DNA of 64,000 nucleotides from Rhabdophis nuchalis (taxonomy: Eukaryota > Chordata > Lepidosauria > Squamata > Natricidae). The notes beneath the pieces were generated by a model. It made no database searches and had not been told where the DNA came from. It worked only from the letters and a program-made list of their open reading frames with translations. A program made the position numbers and the translations under genes. Positions 21,860 through 34,212 of the stretch are shown piece by piece (positions within the stretch are counted from its first letter, which is position 1; each line of letters starts with the position of its first letter). The DNA lies in assembly GCA_039707465.1 (NCBI GenBank), contig CM077644.1, forward strand, positions 143,066,962-143,130,961, written 5' to 3'.

Positions 21860-23909
21860 TCTAGGTAACCAAGCCCTTCAAATCTTTCAGATTCCCTCTT
21901 CTTGTAGCATTTGGAACAAATTAAAACTCTATTCAATATTTCTTTGAACCTGATATGTTTCTAAATTTTTCCTTGGTTTCTCCAGCTATAGAAGCAAGAG
22001 GCACATATTTAAATGTCTGCATTAGCATTATCTGAAGACATGTATTTGGGGATCACATCCATCTGAGTACCTGTTGCTGGGAAAACTGAATTTGAGATGT
22101 AAGTTAAATGTGAATTTTAAGGTTAGGGTTTTCTTCTACATTTTTTACTTCACAACAGCTCCTAATGGCCTTAATAATTTCATGTACCCTGTAAATGAAC
22201 ACAATCTCCCTGCCAACCTCTTTTGGAAATTATAGAAATGAGAAGCTTTTGTGGACATTTTAGAATTAGATTAACTGTTCTTAGTGAAAACACAAGCATG
22301 AAAAATTACAAATCAAAATGAAGGCTGAGAACTTCTAACTAACTGAATACAGATGGTATTTACAGATTGTCAGGGTTAATATGTTACATTAGACATCAGT
22401 CAAACAAATCTGAGACGCAGTATAAAGTCCACTCCAGTCACTCAGTTCTTTATGAGGGCCACATTTCCATGGTAACAATATGGAAGACATTTGCCACTGC
22501 TTTCTTCCTGGGATTTTATTTCAACTGTTGAATTTAAACTGTAGTTTTGTAAGGATTTCCTTGTGGTGCCCCATTCAAATGCTAATCAAGTACTGCACGT
22601 TTCTGCTTTTCTGAAATCAGTCAACTTTTGCCCGCATTCTGTTGTCTGCTGTGAAAAAACGTCGTATAAAACCTCTCAGAGCCCTTTTATTGAAATAATA
22701 TAGTAGGCTGAATTTACAAAGTGCAAATTGTGATCTCATTTATCACTTCCCCTATTTTCACTGGACACGTGGATGCCTTTTAAAAATCAGACTCAATTGC
22801 TAATATGGATACAGCAAATAGGTTTTCTAACCTATAAATATACATTCCAGCAAGCAACTATTATGGTATCCGTCATACAGCACAGCTTAGACATGTGCTT
22901 ACCTGTAAGTATGTGTGACTTGGATGTGCACATGAAAATCAGGGAAAATTGCCATAGAACCTTATTCAATAACCTGGCTATAATTTTCATCTCTTCAAGA
23001 TGTTTGAGAGAAGTGCCTTAAAATATTTTGGGAAGTGCATGGGGTAAAGGGATAAACAGTGTTTGCTCAGTTACTTTAGCATTGCTGTGGGTCATTTTTG
23101 CCTTTCCAGAAAAAAGTATAAAAGAAATAATAAAAGTTGCTGTATAATAACTACAACGTTCCTGCTGTTGTATTTAATTCCATGATGTTTCTCCTCTTAT
23201 TTCTTGTGATCGCATCATAAATAGTCAGCTAACATTTCTGTTTAATCTGTGAATCATCAGAACATATGGACTTTTGTTCTGTTTTCACTTTGCAATATGT
23301 GGTGTGTGGAGATACTTGAATAACAAATGGGAAATTGGTGTTTCTTCTTATCCCACTGGCAATACTAATTCAAACAAGGTCTTCTTCTGAAAATATTTTT
23401 TAGTCTGACATCCAAGGCAGGGCAGCCGAACTTCTCCCTGCGCCGCTCAATCATCTCAGGAGTCCTGGATCCTGCAGAAAGACGACAGCTCCTTCCCCTC
23501 CTTCATTCTGGACTGATTATAGGGTGGAGGCTGGAGAAGCCCATTCTGGCTGTTTTCAGGCAAAGGGCTCCTGCAGCTACCAATTAAACCAAACCCAGTC
23601 TTGTGAGAAGCAGGATGTGCAATAAGTTGCCCCTTTCATTTATTGCAATTAAAAGGCACAAAGCAAAATAAAAATAGTGGAAGCCATGATTAAGGTTATA
23701 TTTTCAGCTGTTACAATAATCTCGGTCATAAATGATAACCAAAACTCTCATTTCCACAGCCATTTGTATGTCTAGGTGTCACTGTGTTCTATATTTATTT
23801 TATCCAGACATCTTGCAATATTTGCAGTAAAGTCTGCTAGCTGGTATGTTTTCGGAGCAGCTTCATGTGGAGGACCACTGCCTGGATCTGTGTAGACTCC
23901 ACAATTGTA
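21860..23909. other. Intergenic or distal 3' UTR sequence
   Basis: No recognised element. A candidate AATAAA lies at 23129-23134. Confidence 0.5.
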
Positions 23910-23911
23910 TA

Positions 23912-24304
23912 CAGGTAGTCCTCAACTTACGATCACAACTGAGTTCAAATTTTCTGTTGTTAAGTGAGATATTTGTTAAGTGAGTTTTGCCCCATTTTAG
24001 GACCTTTCTTGCCACAGTTGTTAAGTGAATGACTGCAGCTGTTAAATTAGTAACATGGTTGTTAAGTGAATCTGGCTTCCCCATTGACCTTGCTTGTTAA
24101 AATGCGGGGAAAGGATCACATGACTTGGGACAATGCAACCGTCATAACTATGAGTTGATTGCTAAGCGTCTGACTTTTGAGCACAAGGCCGTGTGGATGC
24201 TGCAATGGTCATAAGTGTGAAAAATGGTCATAAGTCACTTTCTTTAGTGCCATTGTAACATTGAATGGTCACTAAACGAACTGTTGTAAGTCAAGGACTA
24301 CCTG
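23912..24304. mobile_element. Pogo/Tigger-like (Tc1/mariner) MITE
   Basis: Ends CAGGTAGTCCTCAACTTAC and GTAAGTCAAGGACTACCTG, flanked by TA on both sides. The interior repeats GTTAAGTGA motifs and has no transposase. The TA duplication and CAGG ends fit pogo-type elements. Confidence 0.88.
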
Positions 24305-24306
24305 TA

Positions 24307-25196
24307 TTTAAATGTATCAATAGAAAAAAGTGTGTAAGTGTGTGCATGTCTATACATAGTCAGCTGGTATTCTGCACTCACCTCTCTGAACTATGCAAAC
24401 TGAGCAAAAATGCTATCTCCCAGCACAGAGTCTAGCTGTAAATGGAATGGTCTGGAAGGAAAACACTGGAATTTGAAATACAGAGTGATAACTTATCTCC
24501 TGTTGCTAGTGCCTCTCCTCCTGGGCATGAGTGTAGGAAAGGGAAGGTGCCACTACAGGAATGCTTTCCATATGATTCCTGGCTGAACTCTGGATCAGGA
24601 TCTTAAAAGATCCATTGTGTTGTTTCTTCAGTGCTGGTGAAGTTGTTATTGGAAAGGCTTGAATTATGTGTTGGCATCAAGTTCCTGGAAGGACCAGTGA
24701 ACTGTAAAATAACTCTATTGCTTATTGTTTTCAGGACTTGCTGATCGTTATGGGTATAAACAATTGGTATTTTCCGTTGATCAAATATTCTTTCATTCTT
24801 CATTAAAGAATTGTCCCTCTGTTCCCAGGGCTGGAGAAATTATTGTTGTTGTCTGTGTTAATATGTTAATATGATGACATTCATTTATTTTTTTATATAT
24901 TGCTGGCAAAATAAAATGTTTTTTTAATCAGCGCATTTGGTCACATTCTTGGAATGGAAGAGAGGGACGTCTGTTCTGCCTCTTTTCTGAGATTAAATGG
25001 CTTTAGTGTAACATGATAGAAGTTATAAGCAAACAGGTAGGGAATTGCATGGTGTGGAATGGACAGTTTCTATTATTTTGATTGTTAAATAATCAGTTCA
25101 TATTGAAAGTGGCACATCAGGATCCTAGATTCCTGTCCTGTTTTAGATTGATTTATTATTTAATGTGGGGAAGTGTTCAAATATAAAAATACTTCT
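24307..25196. other. Intergenic sequence
   Basis: No element recognised. AATAAA at 24910-24915 is a possible distal poly(A) signal. Confidence 0.45.
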
Positions 25197-25296
25197 GAGC
25201 CGTCGTCCAGGTCAACTCCATTGGCCATATGAACAGGTCTCCTGCTGCCGTGTGGGTGCTTTTGGCACCCAAGGAAAAAAAGGTTTGCCATCACTG
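25197..25296. mobile_element. hAT element fragment (CAGTGATGGC family end)
   Basis: Only the terminal GGTTTGCCATCACTG and adjacent GTGCTTTTGGCACCC are recognisable. Confidence 0.55.
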
Positions 25297-25473
25297 GTAT
25301 AGTCAAACAACAACTGCACCACAAAATTATCTTAATTATCTGATCATGAATAATTTTTAAGCAGACACATTTATTTCAGGGGGTTTATAAACACAACAGG
25401 AAATGTCAAGTTTCACTTCTAGGGGTTGCCACCTACCTTAAAAATGAGCACAAGAGGATAACATTACCTAACC

Positions 25474-25837
25474 CAGGGGTGTCAAACTTGATTTCATTAA
25501 CAGCTGCATCAGGGTTATGTTTGACCTCGGGTGGCCAGGAGGGCGTGGCCAGGGTGGGCATGCCCAGCTTGTCACTCGTGTCGGCGTGTATGGTGGCCTG
25601 AGCGCCCTGCCAGCGAAAACAGACTCCTGAACTCCGCATGCGGCCCTCCTGAGCTCCTTTTTCACTGGCAGAGGGTTGCAGGAAGCCATTGCAGCCAAAC
25701 ATGGAGCTCCGGAGCCCATTATCGCTGGCAGAGGTACTGCAGGCTGGTCCTTCACTGTTTCCACAGTGCCCCCTGGACCAGATCTAAGCACACCCTGGGC
25801 CAGATCCAGCCCCTGGGCCTTGAGTTTAATGCCCCAA
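25474..25837. mobile_element. hAT MITE (CAGGGGTGTCAAAC family)
   Basis: Starts CAGGGGTGTCAAACTTG, ends CTTGAGTTTAATGCCCCAA (terminal bases diverged). Flanks ACCTAACC and ATCTAACC match at 7 of 8. Confidence 0.85.
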
Positions 25838-26149
25838 ATCTAACCCATTCATGAGATATCATTATCTTTTTGTATCTGCAGGTCTTATTTCATACATATG
25901 CATGCACGTGTTTGCTACGTGCCATACGATAGTCTTCAAGGAACACACATTCTCTCTCCACCTCACTTGGTTTAAGGAGCAGAACAACTGAACTTTGAAT
26001 TTCATGGTTACTTGGAAGAGACAAATGATTATTTCCGTCTTTGTTCAGTAAATGGCTAATGTAAATTTGTATATGTGATTTACACTTAACTACAATGTTT
26101 GCAGTCAAATAACATACAAAAAGTGGAGGGATTTTCCATCTTAAATGTG

Positions 26150-26580
26150 TTTCATTGAATCATAGGAAGGGATCTTGGAGGTCTTCTAGTCCCACCACCT
26201 GCTCAAGGCAGTCGCCTATACAGTGATGGCGAACCTTTTATGGCTCACATGCCAAAAGTGGATGGAACGCAGGGGAGAGTTGTGCAGGGGCATGCCACAC
26301 ATGCACGCACTTTCTCCCTCTGGTTTGCTCATAGGATACTTTTTCACCCTCCGGAGCATTCAGGAGCCTCCAAAGGGTGAAAAACGGTCTCAAAAGAAGG
26401 CGACATGCACGCTGGAGATGACAGGGCAACGCCTCACGTGCCCTAACAAATAGCTCTGTGTGCCACCTGTGGCACCCGTGCCATAGGTTCGCCATCATGG
26501 GCCTATACCATCCCAGGCAAATAGTTGTCCAGTCTGTTTTTCTGATAAGATATCCTCACTCCCCATGCCTTCTAATTTCT
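26150..26580 (-). mobile_element. CR1 3' UTR fragment split by a hAT
   Basis: On the + strand GGATCTTGGAGGTCTTCTAG and CACCTGCTCAAGGCAG precede the hAT, and CCATCCCAGGCAAATAGTTG follows. This is the reverse complement of the CR1 3' region seen at 43250-43690. Confidence 0.78.
26222..26500. mobile_element. hAT MITE (CAGTGATGGCGAACC family)
   Basis: Inverted ends AGTGATGGCGAACC and GGTTCGCCATCATGG, exact duplication GCCTATAC at 26214-26221 and 26501-26508. The first C of the usual CAG end coincides with the last duplicated base. Confidence 0.88.
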
Positions 26581-26693
26581 CTCTCTTGTCCCCTGACGTT
26601 CCCTGACGCTAATCTCCAAAGAAATATCTCTGCCAGAGAAACCAAATTACAGGGTGATCTATTTTGTATAGTACATCAAAATTAGAACAAATC

Positions 26694-26885
26694 AATGGTG
26701 GGTTCCTACTGGTTCGGATCGGTTCAGCCAAACCGGTAGAGGTTTGGCGGCCTGGGTCACTGGAACCCTGAACCAGTTCCCCCGATGGCGCCATAGGCAC
26801 TCCCATCTTGTTTTTTTGCTTCTGTGCATGTGCTGAGCAATTTTTATTCCACTGCACACGCATGCGCATGGTACAGTCACCCCTG
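26694..26885. mobile_element. hAT element, partial (CARNGGTGGGTTCC family)
   Basis: Starts CAATGGTGGGTTCCTACTGG and contains ACCGGTAGAGGTTTGGCGG. The other end is not clear. Confidence 0.6.
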
Positions 26886-27235
26886 GAACAAACGGCAAAT
26901 GATTGGATCTCCAGAACTGCTGTGTTCTGGTAAGAAAATCTAGATCTGCTGTGTTCTGGTAATTTCTCTTGTGGGCTATTTTTACTCTTTAGCATTATGC
27001 CACATCACTCATCTCAGGGTGTGTTCTATTCCAGCTAATTTTCTGTTCCTTATTCCTCCATAAAATATATTGTTGCATCACATTTGAGAGTGATGCAATC
27101 ATTTCCAAGAAAGTGGCATAGGAAGTTCCCAGATGTAGTTGGGGAGACGCACTTGCATTTTCAAACTTCCTGACTAGTGGACAGAAGACTAGCTATTCCT
27201 TCCCCTTAAGAGCTCTAATAATCTTTAGAGCAGGG

Positions 27236-28629
27236 CAGAGGTGGGTTCCTACTGGTTCAGATGAGTTTGGCAAAACCGGTAGTGGTTTGGTGGCCCCGGC
27301 CACCTGCCCACTCATTGCTTTCCCAGCCGGCTGCCTGGCTGACCAGGTGGGGCCCATGCTGCAGCTGGAGGTGTGCGCAGGGCGAAACAGCTGAGGACGG
27401 AAGAGGAGCCGAGGAGAGGAGCCAAGGAGCCGAGGGGGTGTGCGCAGGGCGAAACAGCTGAGGACGGAAGAGGAGCCGAGGAACTGTGGGGAGCCTCCAG
27501 CGTATTGCACCCCTTCCAGTCTTCGCTGGTGCCTCTGCGCCAGCCAGCATCTCTTGAGGCAGCTACTGTTGTAGTTGCGATGGGGATGGAGGGGCAGGCC
27601 GGCAAGCAGGGCACCCAAAAATGGCACGGAGGCATGGACGAAGGGTGGGAGGGGGTGCAACATGGCTCTGGCTTCCAACTTTGGCTCCTCTTCCATCCTC
27701 AGCTGTTGCAAAGAAGAAGAAGCAGCAGCTCTGGGTGTGCCATGCCCCCTTTGTTCTCTTTGAGAGCCACCTTGCAAAATGTCAGAAAATTCCCCACAGG
27801 GCGGAATTTCACAACCTTGGAGGTTGCCACTCACTTCCTACTACGAATGAGACCGCCGGAGTCAGGGTTACGTACATTTGAGGTGGCATCTGCCGGACCA
27901 CAATGCAAGTAGCATTCAAAGCGCCACAGGCTGCCTCTTCTCGGGGTTCTGGATTTCTCCGGTAAGGAAAGCGAGCACCTAGACCCGGCAAGCTTAAAGG
28001 GGAGAGGCAGCTGAAGGCAGCCACGGGAAACGTCTTCCCATTTGGCACTTCCACCTCCTTTCTCCCCCTTCTGAGACAAAACAGGCCAACAAGCCAAACC
28101 TCCCACACCACTTACTTGCTCCTGCAAGGGGAGTGGGCAGGCCGGAGTGTGGGTGGCTGTGGATGGGCAAGCGGAGGGGCTGCATTGAGGGGAGGAAGGG
28201 AAAATGTAGGGTGTCCACCCACCCGCTCGGGACCTGCTTCTTCCTCTCCCGGTTCTCTCTGCATGCCCACTTTTATTCCTGCAAAACCTGGTGACAGCCG
28301 TGAGGAGGAGGAGAAGCAGGGCGAGCAAGAGCAGTCACGGGTCCAACCCAGCCAACCTTGAGAGATTGCTGAGAGGAAGAGCAGCATTCGCTGAGGCGAC
28401 CTGGCTCGCTTTCCCATCTCCCTAGCAGAAGCTTGGCCTCCTCCTGCCCCTCCCTCTGATTTCTCCCCGTTTTGCCAGTTTGGTGGGTGTGGGTAGATAG
28501 AGGGGGGGGCATGTGACTGAGTAGGCATATGTGTGAGTGATTTCAAGTTGGCCATGCCCAATTAGTCACATGCCCCCACCTACCCATGTCCACCGAACCG
28601 GTAGTAAACATTTTTGAAACCTATCCCTG
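27236..28629. mobile_element. 1.39-kb hAT element with GC-rich cargo
   Basis: Starts CAGAGGTGGGTTCCTACTGG, ends AACCGGTAGTAAACATTT and CCTATCCCTG. Exact duplication GAGCAGGG at 27228-27235 and 28630-28637. Internally it holds a 43-bp direct repeat (27371 and 27440) and about 650 bp of CpG-rich non-repetitive sequence (27760-28410) that may be captured host DNA. No transposase found. Confidence 0.88.
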
Positions 28630-28632
28630 GAG

Positions 28633-28820
28633 CAGGGGTGTCAAACTCAAGGCCCAGGAGCAAGATCTGGCACGCAGGGCCACTCTGGAAATAGTGAAGG
28701 GACTGGCCTGCAGTGCTTCTGCCAGAGAAAGTGGGCTCCTTAGCTCCATTTTCGGCTGCCACAGCCTCCTGTAACCCTCTACCAGTGAAAACGGAGCTCT
28801 GGAGGGCTATCCTACCCACT
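28633..28820. mobile_element. hAT MITE fragment (CAGGGGTGTCAAAC family)
   Basis: Starts CAGGGGTGTCAAACTCAAGG. The larger hAT at 27236 inserted into its first bases, since the GAGCAGGG target overlaps CAGGG. The far end is missing. Confidence 0.75.
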
Positions 28821-28829
28821 GCCTAGTAA

Positions 28830-29505
28830 CATTTGTATATTTGAAAATGTCTCCAGGCAATACTACATCTTTAGTAAACATTTTATTAAGGCGTATGCAT
28901 TCATCTGCTTGCTGTAATAATTGACTTTTTTTTCTGACCTGGAATCAGTTGCTGGGTTTATTGCTTCAAACACAATCATCTTGGATTTCAAAAAAAAATA
29001 ATATTCAGATACAACACTTCCTTATTTCATAGTATCTATTTACAATTTGAAAAAGTTGAGTTCCCAGTGAACAAATAGCATCATCTGCATATAGGAATGT
29101 ACATGCACAACCAACAAATCTCTCACACCACCACAAGTGTTGTTTTCATGTGTCTTATTTCATGCTTCCATTATATCTTTGTTATTGAATTCAACAATTA
29201 ACTTCCAACTCTATCCAGAATATGCATTGATTTTTCCATAACTCAAACCCATTAATTTATTATAAATTTGTTTTCAGTTAACGAATACTTTTTTCTTACA
29301 TTTATGCATTACTCAGCAATCTGTTGAAGAGCAAACATCTGGTCTGTATACACCCTATTTGGCATCTTGCATTTTCCAAATGTTGTTAATATTGCCATTC
29401 ATACCATTTGACTCAGAATTGGGCCAAATACCTCCCTAGCTATACAGTACTTATTAAACTAATCCTCTGGGGTTATTACGTTCACTTATGTTATATACTA
29501 TGTTC
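28830..29505. other. AT-rich intergenic sequence
   Basis: Nothing recognised. Confidence 0.6.
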
Positions 29506-29513
29506 CTGTATGC

Positions 29514-29644
29514 CGGGGGTGTCCAAATTTGGGAACTTTAAGACTTGTGGACTTCAACTCCCAGAATTCCCCAGCATAGCTGGCTGGGGAATTCTGGGAG
29601 TTGAAGTCCACAAGTCTTAAAGTTCCCAAGTTTGGACATCCCTG
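29514..29644. mobile_element. Palindromic hAT MITE
   Basis: Long perfect arms meeting at CCCCAGCATAGCTGGCTGGGG. Exact duplication CTGTATGC at 29506-29513 and 29645-29652. Confidence 0.95.
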
Positions 29645-29894
29645 CTGTATGCAATACCAAACAGTTTTCTGCCAGGATGCTACAACTGCAACAAAAGGCT
29701 AATCTTACTTCAAACATGGTAATCTATTCTTTGCAAGCTAACATCTAGATGTTATCCTGAAAGCCAGTATAAGTGGCTTGCAGTATAAATCACTCTAATT
29801 AAGAGGTTCACCAGTGCACTAAGATGCTTAATATTATTAATTCAGAAAAAATAAAAATATAGTCATGAAGTGGAACATGGTGCCCTCTGTATTT

Positions 29895-30375
29895 TTTGTT
29901 TTATTTATTCGTATTTATACCCCGCCCTTCTCCAAAAAGGACCCAGGGCGGCGCACAGGAAATTAAAACATACAAATATAGACAAAATATAAAATTTAAA
30001 AAACTATTAAATTTCCCCTGTGCTAAAATCAATTTAAAATCCCCAAATTTAAAACTGTCTAATAATAGTCCCAACGGAGGTTACGCTAGGCCGGCTTGAT
30101 GGAAAAGGTATGTCTTTAGACATTGGCGGAAGAGGCGGAGGTCAGAGATAGTTCGTAATTCCGGGGGTAGGTCGTTCCAAAGGGTAGGGCCCGCCACAGA
30201 GAAGGCCCTTCCCCTGGGTGTTGCCAACTGGCATTGCCCGGCCGATGGTACCCTGAGAAGGCCCTCTCTGTGGGAGCAGATCGGACGAAGGGATGTATGG
30301 GGCAGGAGGTGGTCTCGCATATAATTAGGTCCCGAGCCATGGAGCGCTTTAAAGATGGTCGTCAACACCTTGAAG
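29895..30375 (-). mobile_element. 5'-truncated CR1-clade LINE 3' end
   Basis: The - strand encodes LTTIFKALHGSGPNYMRD, VAGPTLWNDLPPELRTIS and LKTYLFHQAGLA, the ORF2 C terminus. The 3' UTR has the complement of ATACCCCGCCCTTCTCC. The 95-residue frame is intact from its truncation point. Confidence 0.9.
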
Positions 30376-30379
30376 AATA

Positions 30380-31375
30380 ACTAGAATAACTGAACTCTGT
30401 TGTCCACTCTTTAACAACTAATTCGGTCTCTGGCTTGAAGCATTTGATTACATATTGCCTATTTATTTTTTAAGTGCTTTCTACTCCCAATAGTTAAAAA
30501 TGCAATTAACAAAAATGAAAACGCTGAAGTTCTTTGGAAGTGTAACTGCTTTGAATGTCCCATTGGACATAATTATTGGCACTTTGGTGACATTGTGGTT
30601 TAGGAGTTGCCCCATTTGTTCATAAGCCACGCAGGAGCAAGAGAGACTGTTAGTGGATATGTAGACGATGCATTGTGGAGTAGCTTTTTCCTTATAAATA
30701 AATGTTGGTAGACGATGCAATGGTGGAACAAAATTTATCTTTGAACCGTCCACTGTCAGACCTGAAAGCACAATATCCTATTTTTTCCACATTATTTTTT
30801 AAAAACGCATAATTACAGGGTGAAAGAAATTGGAAGGTTCTGCTGCTTGTCGAAGGCAGTTTAAACAACTGGAAAAGTTGTAAATAGGTGACAGGCATTT
30901 GCTCTTTGGCACATTGCTAAAGTAGAAAGCAAACATCGTTCATAATCACCAGCCAGCTTGCCTGGAGGGAAAATTCTTTCCACTTTGATTTCAGATAGAG
31001 CCCTACAAAGCAAGGGAGAGAGAATTATGATGTAGCCTACAGCTGTGTATTATTAACGGTGAACAAAACCCTACATATCGGTTTACCAGCATTAATAAAC
31101 AAAACTGGAGAGTTTACAAACAGGTTTTTCTTCCTCTAAGTTTTCCATCGCAAGGAATGGCCTGTTGGAGTTAAGCCCTCCTGAGCCAAAGAAGAAACTT
31201 GCTAGATTGAAACACAGTTCACTCTAATCCGGTATTTGGTTTCAACGTGCCACTAGCCAGACTGGAATTCTACAATCCCAATGGGGAGCCATAGTCTCTA
31301 ACCGATGTCTGAGCCTCCTGGGCATTGTAGTGTAGAAATAGCAGAAAGGAGCAGTTAAGTTTCCTGGGCTTGAGC
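30380..31375. other. Intergenic sequence
   Basis: No gene or element recognised. Confidence 0.55.
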
Positions 31376-31383
31376 CTTTAAAT

Positions 31384-31518
31384 CAGGGGTCCCCAACCTT
31401 GGCAACGTTAAGACTTGTGGACTTCAACTCCCAGAGTTCCTCAGCCAGCAAAGCTGGCTGAGGAACTCTAGGAGTTGAAGTCCACAAGTCTTAACGTTGC
31501 CAAGGTTGGAGACCCCTG
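31384..31518. mobile_element. Palindromic hAT MITE
   Basis: CAGGGGTCCCCAACCTTGGC start, complementary end. Flanks CTTTAAAT and CTTTAAGT match at 7 of 8. Confidence 0.93.
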
Positions 31519-31634
31519 CTTTAAGTGTCAAAAAATGTCAAAAGCAACCCACTGATCTGGGCCCAAAAGTGATTGGCCATTACTGCAACTGCTAATGTTA
31601 TTTACGGGATGGAGAAAAAAACGGTAAATGTTTC

Positions 31635-31960
31635 CCCTGCCAGTTGTGTCCAATTCTAGGAAGTGCTGCTTATCTCCGTTTCACAGCCAAAGAGGCAGCG
31701 TGATCTGAAGACGTTTCTGGGGTTATGTGGTTAATAAGACTATACGCATGGAAGGCACGCGGAACCCCGTTCCCTTCCTCCTGAAGTGGTACCTATTTAT
31801 CTGTTTGCATTCTGCATGCTTTCGAAGTTAGGTTGCCAGGAGCTGAGGCAAGTAACAGGAACTCACTCTCATCACACGGTACTGTAGTCTCAAACTGCCA
31901 ACCTTTTGAATGACGAGCCCAATGTCTTAACCGCTCAGCCACAGCACCTCTTGGTAAAAA
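31635..31960 (-). mobile_element. Sauria-type SINE
   Basis: On the + strand: GCTTATCTCCGTTTCACAGC, then GAAGTGGTACCTATTTATC, TTCGAAGTTAGGTTGCCAGG and a reversed tRNA head (CTTAACCGCTCAGCCACAG). Order and motifs match the copies at 33352 and 55062. Confidence 0.82.
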
Positions 31961-32227
31961 AGCAGCAACTTCCTGTACCAAATGCTGCTTCAGAACAAAC
32001 CTGGGGAGGGAGGGATGGAGGGACAGACACCAGTGATACTCTGCTGTCTTTTCCCACTTCTACGTAGAATATCTATTCATTGGCAGAATGCGACTGTTCC
32101 CCTGTTCCCAATGTGGAGGTCTAATTAAAGAGTGAAATAAAGGTGGTCCTTGCTTAATGTCCACCCATTCAACAACTGTTTGAACTTACAATGGTGCTGA
32201 ACAAGTAGTTATGACCAGCCCTCATAC

Positions 32228-32435
32228 CAGTGGTGGGTTTCTGCAGGCTCGCACCTACTCGCGAGAGCCGGTTGGTGAAATTTAGAGAACCGGTGAGAGG
32301 GGGTTCCACCGGCGTACCTGGAAGTAAATCTGGCCCACCGCTGCCAGTGACCCAACGGGAAGGAAAGGAAAGGAAAGGAAGGAAGGAAGGAAGGAAGGAA
32401 GGAAGGAAGGAAGGAAGGAAGGAAGGAAGGAAGGA

Positions 32436-32471
<36 letters not shown>

Positions 32472-32651
32472 ATTAATTTATCATCACAATTGAGTCCAAA
32501 ATTTTGGTTGCTAAGCAAGAGCGTTGTTAAATGAGTTTCACCACATTTTAAAAGGTGGCCACTCCCACCCTGTCACATGACTGCCAAGCCACGCCCACAA
32601 AATAGGCCACATCTACGGAGTAGGTTCTAAAAAATTTGAAACCCACCACTG
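32228..32651. mobile_element. hAT element (CAGTGGTGGGTTTC family)
   Basis: Ends CAGTGGTGGGTTTC and GAAACCCACCACTG, exact duplication CCTCATAC at 32220-32227 and 32652-32659. It contains the microsatellite at 32357-32471 followed by a pogo-like piece (GGTTGCTAAGCAAGA). Confidence 0.93.
32357..32471 (+). repeat. Microsatellite (GGAA)n then (GAAA)n
   Basis: About 18 GGAA units grading into about 9 AAAG units. Confidence 0.95.
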
Positions 32652-32704
32652 CCTCATACGTACAACAGCCACAGAGTCCCTGTGATCACTGGATTGCCAT
32701 TGGT

Positions 32705-32944
32705 AATCAAAACGCATTTTAAAACGCATTTCTTCCATCTGGCCGGCCTGGCATAGATTAAGGGTTTAATTTTAAAGTTAATTTTAGTGGTCTTAATTTT
32801 TCTTAGCGCAGATTTTACTATTTAATTCCATTTTATATTATATGTATGTGTTGTGGTTTTTACTTTTTCTGTGCACCGCCCTGAGTCCTACCACGGAGAA
32901 TAGGGCGGTATATAAATTTGAAATAAATAAATAAAAATAAATAA
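32705..32944 (+). mobile_element. CR1-clade LINE 3' end
   Basis: GTGCACCGCCCTGAGTCC, then AATAGGGCGGTATATAAAT and an AAATAAATAAATAA tail. This is the hairpin-like 3' terminus shared by the LINEs here. Confidence 0.75.
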
Positions 32945-33351
32945 ATGGTGAACTTCACTGCTACCCTCCCAACAAGCAAAGTCAATGGGGAAGCTGGCAG
33001 GAGGTTGCAGATGGCAGCCATGTGATGTGCTTGGTTATCATCCTACATTGTGATTTGCTTAACAACAACAACTGGTAGTGCAGGAACGGCCACCGTTAAG
33101 CGGCACACATGTGATGTCTCATTTTATGACTACACTGCTTAGTGATGGACATTCGATTCCCAATTGCCATTGCGGTACTATCACCTAATTGTTTTGATTA
33201 AACTACCTGCTTTTTCACTGATTTAATTATATTAAATTAAGTTTGTATGGAGCCAAATGTTTAACTGTATGGTGTTTTTTTTCAGCAGCAGCAAGACAGG
33301 ATGATTGATTTACTACATATAATTATTTAAAATAAAATTATGGGCATGCAG

Positions 33352-33700
33352 TAAAGGTAAAGGTTCCCCTCACACATATGTGCTAGTCGTTCCCGGCTCT
33401 AGGGGGCAGTGCTCATCTCCATTTCAAAGCTGAACAGCCAGCGCTATCCCAAGATGTCTCCATGGTCAGGTGGCCAGCATGACTAAATGCCAAAGGAGCA
33501 CTTGTTACTTTCCCACCAAAGTAGTTCCTATTTTTTCTACTTGCATTTTTACATATTTTCGAACTGCTAGGTTGGCAGAAGCTGGGATAAGTAATGGGAG
33601 CTCGCTCCGTTACACGGCGCTAGGGATTCAAACCACCAAACTACCGACCTTTCTGATTGACAAGCTCAGCATTTCAGCTTCCGAGCTACCACATCCCTGG
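33352..33700 (-). mobile_element. Sauria-type SINE
   Basis: On the + strand it opens GGTAAAGGTTCCCCTC, then ATATGTGCTAGTCGTTCCCG and GCAGTGCTCATCTCC. This is the reverse complement of a Sauria SINE with a Bov-B-like 3' end. The tRNA head lies near 33690. Confidence 0.9.
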
Positions 33701-34069
33701 GCATTACTAATATTTAATTCCAGATTCATTATTATTCCATGTAACAATAAAAAAAACATCTATGCCCAGCAATATTTCCTGTTACAGTAGCAGTGCCAGC
33801 ATGAAACAAAATTGCTTTGTGAAACGGAAAAGGCTGCTAGGATGCCTCAGGCTAGCTGAATGAAGATAACCAAGATATTTGGTTTTTAAAAAAAATTCCT
33901 TATCAGCAGAATCTGTTACAGCTTGCAGTTGTAAAGCCTGTGAACCGTAAAATTGTTTGCACAGAAGAGAACACTCCCATATAGCCTGGACTCCAAAACT
34001 GTTGCAGAATATTGCAAAAGTTCTAAAATAATGCAAAGAACATTTCTTTTATTTAAGGTGCACATAGAT

Positions 34070-34204
34070 CAGGGGTGTCCAAACTTGGGAACTTTAAGAC
34101 TTGTGGACTTCAACTCCCAGAATTCCCCAGCCAGCATAGCTGGCTGGGGAATTCTGGGAGTTGAAGTCCACATGTCTTAAAGTTCCCAAGTTTGGACACC
34201 CCTG
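34070..34204. mobile_element. Palindromic hAT MITE
   Basis: CAGGGGTGTCCAAACTTGGG start, perfect complementary end. Exact duplication ACATAGAT at 34062-34069 and 34205-34212. Confidence 0.96.
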
Positions 34205-34212
34205 ACATAGAT

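Larger units (their letters stand above)
32141..33175. mobile_element. Old pogo-like element with two later insertions
   Basis: AGGTGGTCCTTGCTTAATG at the left and TAACAACAACAACTGG, CACTGCTTAGTGATGG at the right are diverged versions of the element at 23912. A hAT (32228-32651) and a LINE 3' end (32705-32944) interrupt it. Confidence 0.6.
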
